From UBA3305 sp002373555 (GTDB lineage Bacteria > Bacillota > Clostridia > Lachnospirales > Lachnospiraceae): a DNA stretch of 64,000 nucleotides. Below are positions 1 to 7,903 of the stretch, in pieces. Both the position numbers and the translations under genes were made by a program. The stretch lies in assembly GCA_946612455.1 (NCBI GenBank), contig CAMOER010000006.1, forward strand, positions 40,410 to 104,409. Reading direction: 5' to 3'. Positions within the stretch are counted from its first letter, which is position 1. Every line of letters begins with the position of its first letter. Below the pieces are notes generated by a model. The model ran no database searches and was not told the origin of the DNA. It saw only the letters and a list, made by a program, of their open reading frames with translations.

Positions 1-279
1 GCATCCCTGATCCACGATCGCGTTCAGCTCCTTTCCCATATCTTCTTCACCATGCCTGCATACGATCTGTCTCAGGGATCCTTCCGGATGGATCGTGATG
101 ACATATCCGCGCGGCGTGGCGGTAATGTTTTCTCCGGCGGCCCTTAGGAGCGCGATGTCACCGACAATGATCTGGCGGCTGACGCCGAATTTCCCGGCAA
201 GCGAAGAAGCGCTGACGGCCTCTCCGGAGGACCGGATCAGTTCCTGCAGTATCATTTCACGGCGTTCTTCTGCATTCAT
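1..279 (-). CDS. niaR: NiaR-type HTH/3H-domain transcriptional repressor, 3' end cut by window edge
   Basis: The N-terminal 93 residues are visible and run off the left edge. They begin with a winged-helix HTH (EERREMILQELI, then a recognition helix around FGVSRQIIVGDIALLR and the wing TPRGYVI). The start of a 3H-type ligand domain follows (IVCRHGEEDMGKELNAIVD). In Firmicutes this architecture is NiaR (YrxA), a niacin-responsive repressor of NAD synthesis and niacin uptake genes. The ATG at 279 is preceded by GGGAGG at a normal distance. A tRNA-Leu gene and a hairpin lie upstream on the same strand. No operator was identified. The assignment rests on the HTH plus the start of the 3H domain, so the family is fairly sure and the effector is inferred. 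Confidence 0.75.
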   Translation of the reverse strand, partial: MNAEERREMILQELIRSSGEAVSASSLAGKFGVSRQIIVGDIALLRAAGENITATPRGYVITIHPEGSLRQIVCRHGEEDMGKELNAIVDQGC

Positions 280-312
280 ACGATGTACCTCCCTGTGGGT
301 CGTGAAACAAAC

Positions 313-347
313 AATCCCGGCAGGCAAAAAATGCCTGCCGGGATTTT
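313..347. terminator. Strong hairpin between tRNA-Leu and niaR
   Basis: An 11-bp perfect stem (TCCCGGCAGGC at 315-325 with its complement at 333-343) encloses an A-rich loop. It is followed by ATTTT on the plus strand and a T-rich stretch on the minus strand. It lies just 3' of the minus-strand tRNA-Leu, so it probably ends the tRNA transcript before niaR. Confidence 0.7.
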
Positions 348-348
348 C

Positions 349-430
349 TGCCGGTGGCCGGACTCGAACCGGCACGGTGTTACCCGCTTGATTTTGAGTC
401 AAGTGCGTCTGCCAATTCCGCCACACCGGC
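349..430 (-). tRNA. tRNA-Leu (anticodon CAA)
   Basis: Read on the minus strand the sequence folds as a type II tRNA. The acceptor stem is GCCGGTG/CACCGGC with discriminator A, the D-arm contains AATTGGCAGACGC, and the anticodon stem CTTGA/TCAAG holds loop CTCAAAA (anticodon CAA, codon UUG). A long variable arm follows, then the T-arm GGTTCGAGTCC. The 3' CCA is not encoded. Confidence 0.95.
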
Positions 431-529
431 CTGCATCAGTCTCCTGACAAAAAATGATTTTACCATTTGAAAAAATGCTTGTCAACAGAAGAGCGCCGGC
501 AAAAAAAGTCGTCCGGGAAGGCGATTTTT

Positions 530-559
530 TTGACACCGGGATTGCATTTGTGTTATAAT
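530..559 (+). promoter_or_regulatory. Sigma-A promoter of the cyclophilin gene
   Basis: TTGACA (530-535), an 18-bp spacer and TATAAT (554-559) match the vegetative consensus. They lie about 60 bp before the ATG at 618. Confidence 0.85.
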
Positions 560-617
560 ACTTCCAAATGTGTGCCGGGTTTCAGAACGTCTACGGACCT
601 GCACCGGAGGTAGGAAA

Positions 618-1361
618 ATGAAAAAAAGATCCATCTTATTTTTGCTTGCTGCATGCATGATATTCGCACTTGCGCTGACAGGCTGCTCAAAGAAAGACAA
701 GGCAGAGGACGGCACTGCGGAAGCACAGGAGAGCGCTGCAATGGAAACGGGAGAAGCTGGTGCCGCGGGAGAGACGGCCGGCGCGCCCGAAACAGATGCG
801 AATGGTGAGACCATTGCCGCCGCTGAGACAGAAGCTGTTCCGGAAGAACCTGTCGAGCTCATGACGGGCAAGCATCATGCGACGATCACGGTCGCCAACT
901 ACGGCAAGATCATGGTCGAACTGGATGCGGATACCGCGCCGATCACGGTCACGAACTTTATCACGCTTGCAAAGGACGGTTTCTATGACGGCCTGACGTT
1001 CCACCGTATCATCGACGGATTCATGATTCAGGGCGGTGATCCGGACGGCACCGGCACCGGCGGCTCCGGAAAGACGATCAAGGGTGAGTTCGCTTCGAAC
1101 GGGATCGAAAATTCCATTTCCCATACCAAGGGAACGATCTCCATGGCGAGAGGAAACGATTACAATTCCGCCAGCTCCCAGTTCTTCATCATGGATGAAG
1201 ACGCACTGTATCTGGACGGCGAGTATGCGGGCTTCGGACATGTGACCGACGGTCAGGATGTTGTTGACAAGATCGCAGCGGATGCACAGCCGGTCGATTC
1301 CAACGGTACGATCGCAGCGGACGCGCAGCCGGTCATTCAGAAGATCGAAGTCGTGGATTAA
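618..1361 (+). CDS. Lipoprotein peptidyl-prolyl cis-trans isomerase, cyclophilin type
   Basis: A 247-residue secreted lipoprotein. Residues 1-24 form a lipoprotein signal (MKKRSILFLLAACMIFALAL, lipobox LTGC), followed by a Glu/Ala/Thr-rich linker to about residue 90. The rest is a cyclophilin-type PPIase domain with the hallmarks FHRIIDGFMIQGGDP, GTISMAR, NSASSQFFI and GFGHVTDG. Small bacterial cyclophilins of this form catalyse proline isomerisation, here probably on the outer face of the membrane. ATG 618 is chosen because GGAGG sits 7 nt upstream and the signal peptide begins there. The extreme C-terminus carries a short direct repeat, IAADAQPV twice, within the last 25 residues. It is monocistronic behind its own promoter. 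Confidence 0.92.
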   Translation: MKKRSILFLLAACMIFALALTGCSKKDKAEDGTAEAQESAAMETGEAGAAGETAGAPETDANGETIAAAETEAVPEEPVELMTGKHHATITVANYGKIMVELDADTAPITVTNFITLAKDGFYDGLTFHRIIDGFMIQGGDPDGTGTGGSGKTIKGEFASNGIENSISHTKGTISMARGNDYNSASSQFFIMDEDALYLDGEYAGFGHVTDGQDVVDKIAADAQPVDSNGTIAADAQPVIQKIEVVD

Positions 1362-1429
1362 GATCATCCGCCCCCGGACGGGCATGATCAATCGATACTA
1401 ATCAAATATGCAAAAGAAGGAGGAAACCA

Positions 1430-1513
1430 ATGGACGCATCTGGCGGAAATGGCATATCGGCGGGTCGAAGTAGCAGCGCAGGGGCGTCTTGCGGGTGTTC
1501 CTGCCGGAATTGA
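1430..1513 (+). CDS. Cys-rich micro-ORF of 27 residues upstream of mgtE
   Basis: An ATG at 1430 follows a perfect AAGGAGG (1418-1424) at 5 nt spacing and opens a 27-residue frame ending in TGA at 1511. The peptide is Gly/Ser/Ala-rich (MDASGGNGISAGRSSSAGAS) and ends in CGCSCRN, three cysteines in five residues. It is not recognised as a named family. It lies 65 bp before mgtE and 68 bp after the cyclophilin gene on the same strand. It could be a leader peptide controlling mgtE, a metal-binding microprotein or a small peptide-product precursor. The ribosome site is the main evidence; translation is inferred. Confidence 0.5.
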   Translation: MDASGGNGISAGRSSSAGASCGCSCRN

Positions 1514-1578
1514 TTTTTTGATACTTTGATCTGTCATACTTTCCGACATCAAATGATTTGAGAGGAGGTCATGACAGA

Positions 1579-2949
1579 ATGGAATGGAATGTAGAGGACG
1601 CGCTCAAGTCGCTCCTGGAACAGAAAAAATATCAGGCACTGAAGGATATTCTGGTCACGATGAATCCTGCGGACATCGCGACTGTATTTGAAGAGATCAA
1701 CGACGAGAAGATCCCGCGCTTCTTCCGGCTGCTGCCGAAGGAGCTGGCCGCGGAGACTTTTGTCGAGATGGAACCGGAGATGCAGGAGCTGCTCATCCGC
1801 GGCTTTTCAGATGAGGAACTGCAGGATGTCATCGAAGAGCTTTACGTGGATGATGCGGTCGATATCGTGGAGGAAATGCCCGCGAATGTCGTGAAGCGGA
1901 TCCTGGCGCAGGCCCAGCCGGATATGCGCAAGAAGATCAACGAGATCTTGCGGTATCCGGATAACTCTGCGGGGTCGATCATGACCACGGAGTATGTATC
2001 TCTGCGGCCGGATATGACGATCCGGGATGCGATCAACCGCATCCGCAGGACCGGCGTGGATAAGGAGACCATCTACACCTGCTATATTACCGAAGGCAGG
2101 AAGCTTCTCGGCTTTGTCACGGTCAAGGATCTGCTGCTGACGTCGGATGACGACAAGCTGGTCGAAGAGATCATGGATACGAATGTGATCTCCGTGAACA
2201 CACATACTGACCAGGAGGAAGTGGCGCAGACGCTGTCGAAATATAACTTCCTGGCACTGCCGGTCGTGGACACCGAGAACCGTATGGTCGGTATCGTTAC
2301 ATTCGATGACGCCATGGATGTCCTGGAAGAAGAGACGACCGAGGATATCGAGATCATGGCCGGTATCACACCGTCCGACAAGACGTATCTCCGGTCGAAT
2401 GCCTTCGATCTTTTCAAGCACCGCATCCCCTGGCTGATGCTGCTGATGGTCTCGGCTACTTTTACGGGGATGATCATTACGGGATTCGAGAGCGCGCTTG
2501 CGGCGCAGGTCGTGCTGACGGCCTTCATCCCGATGCTGATGGATACCGGCGGCAATTCCGGATCGCAGTCGTCCGTCACCGTGATCCGTGCGCTGTCGCT
2601 CGGCGAACTGGAATTCCCCGATCTGCCGAGGGTGGTGCTGAAGGAGATCGAGACAGCAGTGCTCTGCGGCGTCAGTCTTTCGGCGATCTGCTTTATCAAG
2701 ATCATGGTGGTCGACCGGATGCTGCTCGGGAATACGGATATCACGCCGCTCACGGCGCTTGTTGTGTGCCTGACGATGGCGGTGACCGTGCTGATCGCGA
2801 AGGTGATCGGCTGCATCCTGCCGATGATCGCAAAGAAGCTCGGATTTGATCCCGCTGTAATGGCAAGTCCGTTTATTACAACCACAGTGGATGCACTTTC
2901 GCTCCTCGTCTATTTCGGGATTGCGAGTGCACTGCTGTTCCATACCTGA
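1579..2949 (+). CDS. mgtE: Magnesium transporter MgtE
   Basis: This 456-residue protein has the full MgtE layout. There is an N-terminal superhelical domain of Asp/Glu-rich helices (about 1-125), a CBS pair (about 130-250, with the repeats DAINRIRRTG and EEVAQTLSKY), a connecting helix and five membrane helices from about residue 270. The family signature PMLMDTGGNSGSQSSVTVIR in the membrane domain is intact. MgtE forms a dimeric Mg2+ channel gated by cytoplasmic Mg2+ bound between the N and CBS domains. ATG 1579 is preferred, with GGAGG at 1564-1568; an in-frame TTG at 1558 precedes the ribosome site. No M-box riboswitch motif was recognised upstream, where a Cys-rich micro-ORF sits instead. 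A strong terminator follows. Confidence 0.95.
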   Translation: MEWNVEDALKSLLEQKKYQALKDILVTMNPADIATVFEEINDEKIPRFFRLLPKELAAETFVEMEPEMQELLIRGFSDEELQDVIEELYVDDAVDIVEEMPANVVKRILAQAQPDMRKKINEILRYPDNSAGSIMTTEYVSLRPDMTIRDAINRIRRTGVDKETIYTCYITEGRKLLGFVTVKDLLLTSDDDKLVEEIMDTNVISVNTHTDQEEVAQTLSKYNFLALPVVDTENRMVGIVTFDDAMDVLEEETTEDIEIMAGITPSDKTYLRSNAFDLFKHRIPWLMLLMVSATFTGMIITGFESALAAQVVLTAFIPMLMDTGGNSGSQSSVTVIRALSLGELEFPDLPRVVLKEIETAVLCGVSLSAICFIKIMVVDRMLLGNTDITPLTALVVCLTMAVTVLIAKVIGCILPMIAKKLGFDPAVMASPFITTTVDALSLLVYFGIASALLFHT

Positions 2950-2957
2950 CATACTTT

Positions 2958-2982
2958 CGCCGGCTTTCTGCCGGCGTTTTTT
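2958..2982 (+). terminator. Rho-independent terminator of mgtE
   Basis: CGCCGGC and GCCGGCG (2958-2964 and 2970-2976) enclose loop TTTCT and are followed by six T residues. It starts 9 bp after the mgtE stop. Confidence 0.92.
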
Positions 2983-3105
2983 GTAAGAAAAAGGAGCCGG
3001 TTCGAAAAAATTCTGTGTAACCTTTCAGTTTTTTATGGTACTTTATAGGTGAAGGAGCAAAGAACACACCGGAAATAAACAGCAAGATAGCGGGAGGATA
3101 AGACA

Positions 3106-4200
3106 ATGAGAAGAAAGTGTACGGGGTACATCGGTCTGCTCGCAGCGCTCGCTCTGGCGGCGGGTCTGCTTTCCGGCTGCAGCGGCGGCAGCAGCGCGCC
3201 AACGGTCTCGGGCAACGCGGCCGGCAGCGCGGATACTTCCTACGAAATGGCGGTTGAAGAACCTGCAATGGCAGCGGAAGAGGATGTGATCGCAGACGGT
3301 GACACAGCCTATGAACCCGGCATGGACGGCACCTCGGACGGAGGAGCTTCCAAAACAACCGGTGAGGAAAATGATGCCCTCAAGATCGTCTACACCGGCT
3401 ACATTTCTGTTGAGACGACAGAGTATGACAAGACGCTCGAAGAACTGAAGGAGCTTTTCGGCAAGTACGGGATCAAGACCGCAAGATCCTCGGAGAGTGA
3501 TTCCGCTTCCTATTATTATAATACGGACAGCACGCCGGTCAGAACGCTGGAACTGACGCTGCGGGTACCGGCGGAGCATTTCAATGAATTTTTTGAAGCG
3601 ACCGGCTCGATCACCGGATCCATCCGTTCCAAGAGCACGGATTCACAGGATCTCACCAAGCAGTACAATGACCGTGCCGTCCAGATCGAATCGCTCGAGA
3701 TCCAGCAGCAGAATCTGCTGAAGATGATGGAAGCGGCGGAAACCGTCGAAGATATGATCCTGATCGAAGACCGGCTGACGGATATCCGGACGGAGCTGCG
3801 GCAGCTTAACTCGGCCAACGAGCAGATCGATTATGATGTGACATACTCCGAGGTAAATATGTATATCCGGGAGGTAAAGATCTATACCGATACGAAAGAG
3901 AAGGAGACATTTCTGCAGCGGATCACCCGCAGCATATCCGAATCGGCGGAATCCTTCCTTGCAAACATGCAGGATCTTCTGGTCGCGCTGATCTTCCTGC
4001 TTCCTTATATCGTAATCATCGCCGTGGTCGTATTCCTGTTCCGGAAGCCGATCCGGGCGCTCCGAGAAAGACACAGGGAGAAGAGCAGACTGCGGAAGGA
4101 AGAGCGGATGAAGAGAAAGGTAGAAAAGGCGCAGGCGAAACGCAGCAAATACGGATTCCAGAAGGAAGAACCGGCGGAAGAGAAAAAAGAGCAGCCGTAA
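3106..4200 (+). CDS. DUF4349-family lipoprotein with C-terminal membrane helix
   Basis: A 364-residue protein with a lipoprotein signal (lipobox LLSGC, Cys25) and a low-complexity acidic linker to about residue 90. A DUF4349 domain follows: YTGYISVETTEYDKTLEEL opening, then the helical core from LTKQYNDRAVQIESLEIQQQ to the returning strand DVTYSEVNMYI. Around residues 288-309 there is one hydrophobic membrane span (LLVALIFLLPYIVIIAVVVF), then a highly basic cytoplasmic tail rich in Lys/Arg/Glu. The family is widespread in Firmicutes with no established biochemical role. The protein would be tethered at both ends, by lipid outside and by the helix. CGGGAGG precedes the ATG. Monocistronic. Confidence 0.85.
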   Translation: MRRKCTGYIGLLAALALAAGLLSGCSGGSSAPTVSGNAAGSADTSYEMAVEEPAMAAEEDVIADGDTAYEPGMDGTSDGGASKTTGEENDALKIVYTGYISVETTEYDKTLEELKELFGKYGIKTARSSESDSASYYYNTDSTPVRTLELTLRVPAEHFNEFFEATGSITGSIRSKSTDSQDLTKQYNDRAVQIESLEIQQQNLLKMMEAAETVEDMILIEDRLTDIRTELRQLNSANEQIDYDVTYSEVNMYIREVKIYTDTKEKETFLQRITRSISESAESFLANMQDLLVALIFLLPYIVIIAVVVFLFRKPIRALRERHREKSRLRKEERMKRKVEKAQAKRSKYGFQKEEPAEEKKEQP

Positions 4201-4293
4201 AACCCCGGGACAGGGACCGGCTCCCGATCCTGCGGATTCTTAAGAAGAACCGGCGGCTTATCTGCAATCAAAGAATATCTGTAATAAAGAAAC

Positions 4294-4315
4294 AGGAGGG
4301 GTGATCACCCCTCCT
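4294..4315 (-). terminator. Terminator of the lacI-type gene
   Basis: A perfect palindrome (AGGAGGGGTGA at 4294-4304 with its complement at 4305-4315) lies 8 bp beyond the stop of the minus-strand regulator. It is followed in that direction by GTTTCTTTATT. Confidence 0.75.
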
Positions 4316-4322
4316 GACTTAT

Positions 4323-5315
4323 TTATATGTCTTTCGTTGTCCCGCCGGGCATGTATTTTACCGGCAGGCTCACCAGCGCCGGCTTCGAAGCCTGATCCGG
4401 GTTCAGGACGATATCCACGGCAGCCTGCGCCATCTCATGCACCGGCTGTACGATCGTGGAGCAGCTGACTGCGCCGGTATAGAAATCCTCGATCCCGTCA
4501 TAACCGATGATCTGCACATCTTCAGGGACCCGGATCCCTTCCTTCCGCAGGAAATTCACCACATGCACAGCGAGATGGTCGGAATTGCAGAAGATGCCGT
4601 CATATTCCGGCACGCCGTCCCGGATATGATCTTTCAGATACTCATAGAAAGGAGCCTCCGATTCGGTATCGCTTAAGATCACGGAATCATATTTCACATT
4701 CCGGCTGCGGCAGATGCTCTCGAAGCCGGATTCTCTTTTGTTGACTTCTCCGTAAATATCCGAACCGATCCGGAAGAAGAGAAGGCTGCGGCAGCCGAAC
4801 TCGATCAGTTTTTCGGCCGCGGTCTGGCCGCCGCCGAAATTATCGGAGGAAACGCAGGGCACTCTGGAACTGAAATGCCGGTCAATCGTAACAAAAGGAA
4901 TATCTTCATCGATCACGAGATCGGGATCGTAGGTCAGACCGATGATCCCGTCAATTTTATGCTGGACGACCAGCTCGATCGATTTCTTTTCCGCTTCCGA
5001 ATCGAAGTTCGTGATCATCAGATTGTTCCGGTAACCGCGTTTCATCAGACAGGCCGTGATCTCATCTGTAAGGGCGGCAAAAAAGGGGTGTCTGATGGAC
5101 GGAATCAACAGGGCTACACTGTTGGTCTGGTTTGTTTTCAGCGCTCTGGCAGATCCGTTTACCCGGTAACCGAGTCTTTTCGCGGCCTCCTCAACTCTGA
5201 CGCGATAGGTTTCTCCGACGGACTGGCCGTTGAAAACGTTGGAGACTGTTCCGAGTGAAACGCCTGCCTCTTTTGCAACATCTTTCATGGTCGGCAGTGG
5301 CTTTTGTTTATTCAT
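4323..5315 (-). CDS. LacI-family repressor of the divergent sucrose/fructoside operon
   Basis: A 330-residue LacI/GalR protein. The N-terminal HTH reads TMKDVAKEAGVSLGTVSNVFNG, followed by the hinge helix region ending NGSARALKTNQTNSVALLIP. A periplasmic-binding-protein-like effector domain (about 65-330) follows with typical segments DGIIGL, FVTIDRHF and VQIIGYDGIEDF. It is transcribed away from the sugar operon at 5660, so that operon is its likely target. The effector is probably a sugar or phosphosugar of sucrose/fructose metabolism (inference). There is no Shine-Dalgarno before the ATG at 5315, and the promoter places the transcription start at or next to this ATG, suggesting a leaderless mRNA. 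The alternative ATG at 5288 also lacks a ribosome site. Confidence 0.9.
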   Translation of the reverse strand: MNKQKPLPTMKDVAKEAGVSLGTVSNVFNGQSVGETYRVRVEEAAKRLGYRVNGSARALKTNQTNSVALLIPSIRHPFFAALTDEITACLMKRGYRNNLMITNFDSEAEKKSIELVVQHKIDGIIGLTYDPDLVIDEDIPFVTIDRHFSSRVPCVSSDNFGGGQTAAEKLIEFGCRSLLFFRIGSDIYGEVNKRESGFESICRSRNVKYDSVILSDTESEAPFYEYLKDHIRDGVPEYDGIFCNSDHLAVHVVNFLRKEGIRVPEDVQIIGYDGIEDFYTGAVSCSTIVQPVHEMAQAAVDIVLNPDQASKPALVSLPVKYMPGGTTKDI

Positions 5316-5321
5316 AGGACG

Positions 5322-5349
5322 ATTATAACATGTTTAGTGGAGATGTAAA
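5322..5349 (-). promoter_or_regulatory. Promoter of the lacI-type gene, apparently leaderless
   Basis: On the minus strand TTTACA (5349-5344), a 16-bp spacer and TATAAT (5327-5322) form a good sigma-A promoter. Its start point would fall near 5315, the first base of the coding region. Confidence 0.7.
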
Positions 5350-5365
5350 GTGGTTTACAGGATAA

Positions 5366-5405
5366 TTTCATGAAAACGAAGAGAATAATTTCATGAAACG
5401 ATTCT
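5366..5405. promoter_or_regulatory. Two TTTCATGAAA operator candidates
   Basis: The palindrome TTTCATGAAA occurs at 5366-5375 and again at 5389-5398, a 23-bp (about two-turn) repeat. Each is followed by AACG or ACG, giving TGAAA(A)CG half-sites typical of LacI/CcpA-family operators. They lie between the regulator promoter and the sugar operon promoter. Confidence 0.6.
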
Positions 5406-5555
5406 AAAGACGTAGTACGACTTGGCGTATAGGCGAAGACTGTCTGCCAGAGGAATGACCACAAGATTGTTAAATAAACATATGAAATAATTCAAATATA
5501 AAATTTACCCACGCAGACTGATAGTAATAAGGTATAAAACAGAAGAAAATTATAA

Positions 5556-5584
5556 TTGACACCCGAGACCTGTTCATATATAAT
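5556..5584 (+). promoter_or_regulatory. Consensus promoter of the sucrose/fructoside operon
   Basis: TTGACA (5556-5561), a 17-bp spacer and TATAAT (5579-5584) are a perfect sigma-A consensus. The start point would be near 5591. Such a strong promoter implies control by the repressor sites on either side. Confidence 0.92.
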
Positions 5585-5599
5585 TTCATTCGTAACTTT

Positions 5600-5628
5600 T
5601 GCAACGTTTCATGAATCTACATGAAACG
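5600..5628. promoter_or_regulatory. LacI-type operator downstream of the sugar operon promoter
   Basis: A perfect 9-bp inverted repeat, CGTTTCATG (5605-5613) and CATGAAACG (5620-5628), overlaps the pseudo-palindrome TGCAACGTTTCA (5600-5611). The latter is close to the classical LacI-family form TGAAACGTTTCA. It sits about +10 to +38, where a bound repressor would block elongation. Confidence 0.7.
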
Positions 5629-5659
5629 AAAAATCAAATCCCAAGGGAGGAACACACAC

Positions 5660-6964
5660 ATGAAGAAAAGAATTCTGGCAACTCTTCTGTCTGGTCTCCT
5701 GATCCTGAGCCTTGCAGCCTGCGGCAGCAGCGGCAGCTCGGACGCAGGTTCTGAGAGCGAAGCAGCGGACTCCGCGAGCGGAGACGGCGTATCGATCACG
5801 ATCTTCAACTCCAAGATGGAGATCCAGAGTCAGATGGAAGAAATGGCAGCCAAGTATTCGGAAGAGAAGGGCGTAAACGTAGAAGTTTACTACTCCAGCG
5901 ACACGGTTGCAGCACACCTGTCCACCCGTTACGCTTCCAATGAGCCTTATACCATTTCCATGGTAGACGCGAAGGACGTTTACGCACTGGCAGCAGAGCA
6001 TGCACTCGATCTGTCCGATCAGGACTGGGTCAAGGATACCACCCAGGCGATCGCGATCGACGGCAAGACTTATGGTTTCCCGGTCTGCGTAGAAGCCAGA
6101 GGCATCATCTACAATGCTGACGCGATCAAGAATGCGACCGGCAAAGATTTCGATCCGTCCACCATCAAGACCACCGAGGATTTCCAGGCGATCGTCGATG
6201 CCTGCAAGGCCGGCGGCATGGAGTCTCCTGTAGGCGTCATGAAGGAAGACTGGTCCCTCGGCGCTCATTTCCTTGCGGAAGTCTATGAGCAGCAGGAAGA
6301 TCCGGATGCATTCATCGCCGGCATCAAGGACGGTTCCATCGTTCTTGCTGATGATGCGAAGTTCAACGCCCTGATGGATACTTTTGATGTTCTGAAGGAC
6401 AACAACTATGCAAAGGACGCTGCGATCTCCGCAGAGCGTGAAGTAACCGAGCAGAAGCTGGCTGAGGGCGAGATCGCTTTCATGTTCGGCGGCAACTGGG
6501 ACTGGGCTGTGATCAATGCTTATGATTACACCGAGAACATGGGCATGATGCCTGTCCCGAATGATTCCAACGACGGAAGCAACGAGAAGCTTGTCGGCGG
6601 CGGCTCCAAGTACTTCTTCATCGATTCCTCCGAGAATACCTCCGAGGCACAGCAGCAGGCTGCGAAGGATTTCCTGAACTGGCTTGTATATGATGAAGCA
6701 GGACAGGATTTTGTCGTGAATCAGTGCGCACTGGTTCCTGCATACTCCAACATCACGCTGGAAGTTGCGGATCCGCTTTCCGCTTCCGTAAAGAGCTACT
6801 CTGACAGCGGAGCCCTGATCCCCAACTACAACTATCTGCCGGATGATCACTATGCAAAGTGCGGCGCTTCCTTCCAGAAGTATCTTGCCGGCGAGACTGA
6901 CCGTGCCGGATTCGCACAGGAGATCACCGATTACTGGGCAACTGCAGAAGTAGGAGAACACTGA
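5660..6964 (+). CDS. ABC transporter sugar-binding lipoprotein (sucrose/fructooligosaccharide type)
   Basis: A 434-residue family-1 extracellular solute-binding protein. The lipoprotein signal ends at Cys21 (LSLAAC), followed by a Ser/Gly/Asp linker and the binding domain from about residue 43 (VSITIFNSKMEIQSQMEEMA). It captures the sugar outside the membrane for the two permeases that follow. ATG 5660 is chosen over the in-frame ATG at 5621, because AAGGGAGG lies at 5643-5650 and the signal sequence begins at 5660. The earlier ATG falls inside the operator palindrome. Substrate is inferred from the operon: amylosucrase-like GH13, GH32 and fructokinase point to sucrose or fructosides. No ATPase is encoded directly after the permeases. 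Confidence 0.88.
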   Translation: MKKRILATLLSGLLILSLAACGSSGSSDAGSESEAADSASGDGVSITIFNSKMEIQSQMEEMAAKYSEEKGVNVEVYYSSDTVAAHLSTRYASNEPYTISMVDAKDVYALAAEHALDLSDQDWVKDTTQAIAIDGKTYGFPVCVEARGIIYNADAIKNATGKDFDPSTIKTTEDFQAIVDACKAGGMESPVGVMKEDWSLGAHFLAEVYEQQEDPDAFIAGIKDGSIVLADDAKFNALMDTFDVLKDNNYAKDAAISAEREVTEQKLAEGEIAFMFGGNWDWAVINAYDYTENMGMMPVPNDSNDGSNEKLVGGGSKYFFIDSSENTSEAQQQAAKDFLNWLVYDEAGQDFVVNQCALVPAYSNITLEVADPLSASVKSYSDSGALIPNYNYLPDDHYAKCGASFQKYLAGETDRAGFAQEITDYWATAEVGEH

Positions 6965-7024
6965 TCGTTTTTGACCGATGCCGGGATCATCTCCCGGCAG
7001 CGGTGTTTAATTTGAGGAGAAAGA

Positions 7025-7903
7025 ATGAAACAGAATACACTGTCATATAAAGTCAAACAGTATCTGATGTTTGCTGGACCCGGAACGATCCTGTTCCTGG
7101 CGGTGGTCATCGTTCCCTTCCTCTACGGTCTTTATCTGACGCTGACCAGCTGGGACGGCGTCAGCGCCGTAAAGCCGTTTGTAGGATTTGACAACTTTGC
7201 CGCTGCCTTCGCGGATGCGGATTACTGGCATGCGATGGGACGTACGGTCATTTATTCGGCCATATCCGTCGTACTGATCAATATCGTTGCATTTGCGCTG
7301 GCTTATCTGGTGACCAAGGGAATCAAGGGACAGAACTTCTTCCGCGCGGGTTTCTTCGTGCCGAACCTGATCGGCGGTATCGTTCTCGGTTATATCTGGA
7401 AATTTGTATTTAACCGCGCATTCGTCGCCATCGGAAACATCTTTTCCGGAGGAACGACTGCTTCGCTTCTTTCCACGACGAACGGCGCCATGTTCTGCCT
7501 GATCCTGGTTTCGGTCTGGCAGTATGCCGGTTATATGATGCTGATCTATGTCGCGGGCTTCATGAGCGTTTCCGCGGATGTTAAGGAAGCGGCCATGATC
7601 GACGGCTGCAACTCCAGCCAGGCGATGTGGAATGTTACGATCCCGCTGATGCGCGCATCCTTCGTACAGTGCATTTTCCTTTCCATCACACGCTGCTTCG
7701 TGGTCTATGATGTGAACCTGTCCCTGACAAACGGTGAGCCTTTCAACTCCTCCGTTATGGCAGCCATGCATGTTTACAACCAGGCGTTCACGTACAAGAA
7801 CTATGGTCTTGGCCAGGCGGAAGCGCTGATCCTGTTCATCGTCTGCGCAGTCGTAGGCGTAACGCAGGTCATGATCGGTAAGAGAGGGGAGGTAGCAGCA
7901 TAA
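7025..7903 (+). CDS. ABC sugar transporter permease (MalF/MsmF type)
   Basis: A 292-residue polytopic membrane protein of the binding-protein-dependent permease family, with about six membrane helices beginning GPGTILFLAVVIVPFLYGLYL. The EAA loop that docks on the ATPase is clear (EAAMIDGCNSSQAMWNVTIP, about residues 196-215). It pairs with the following permease to form the translocation channel. A GAGGAGAAAG ribosome site precedes the ATG, 60 bp after the binding protein. The next gene overlaps its stop codon by one base. Confidence 0.9.
   Translation: MKQNTLSYKVKQYLMFAGPGTILFLAVVIVPFLYGLYLTLTSWDGVSAVKPFVGFDNFAAAFADADYWHAMGRTVIYSAISVVLINIVAFALAYLVTKGIKGQNFFRAGFFVPNLIGGIVLGYIWKFVFNRAFVAIGNIFSGGTTASLLSTTNGAMFCLILVSVWQYAGYMMLIYVAGFMSVSADVKEAAMIDGCNSSQAMWNVTIPLMRASFVQCIFLSITRCFVVYDVNLSLTNGEPFNSSVMAAMHVYNQAFTYKNYGLGQAEALILFIVCAVVGVTQVMIGKRGEVAA

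Noticed and set aside
1362..1578. M-box (Mg2+) riboswitch before mgtE
   Set aside because: The conserved M-box sequence blocks could not be found; only the Cys-rich micro-ORF and AT-rich sequence are visible.
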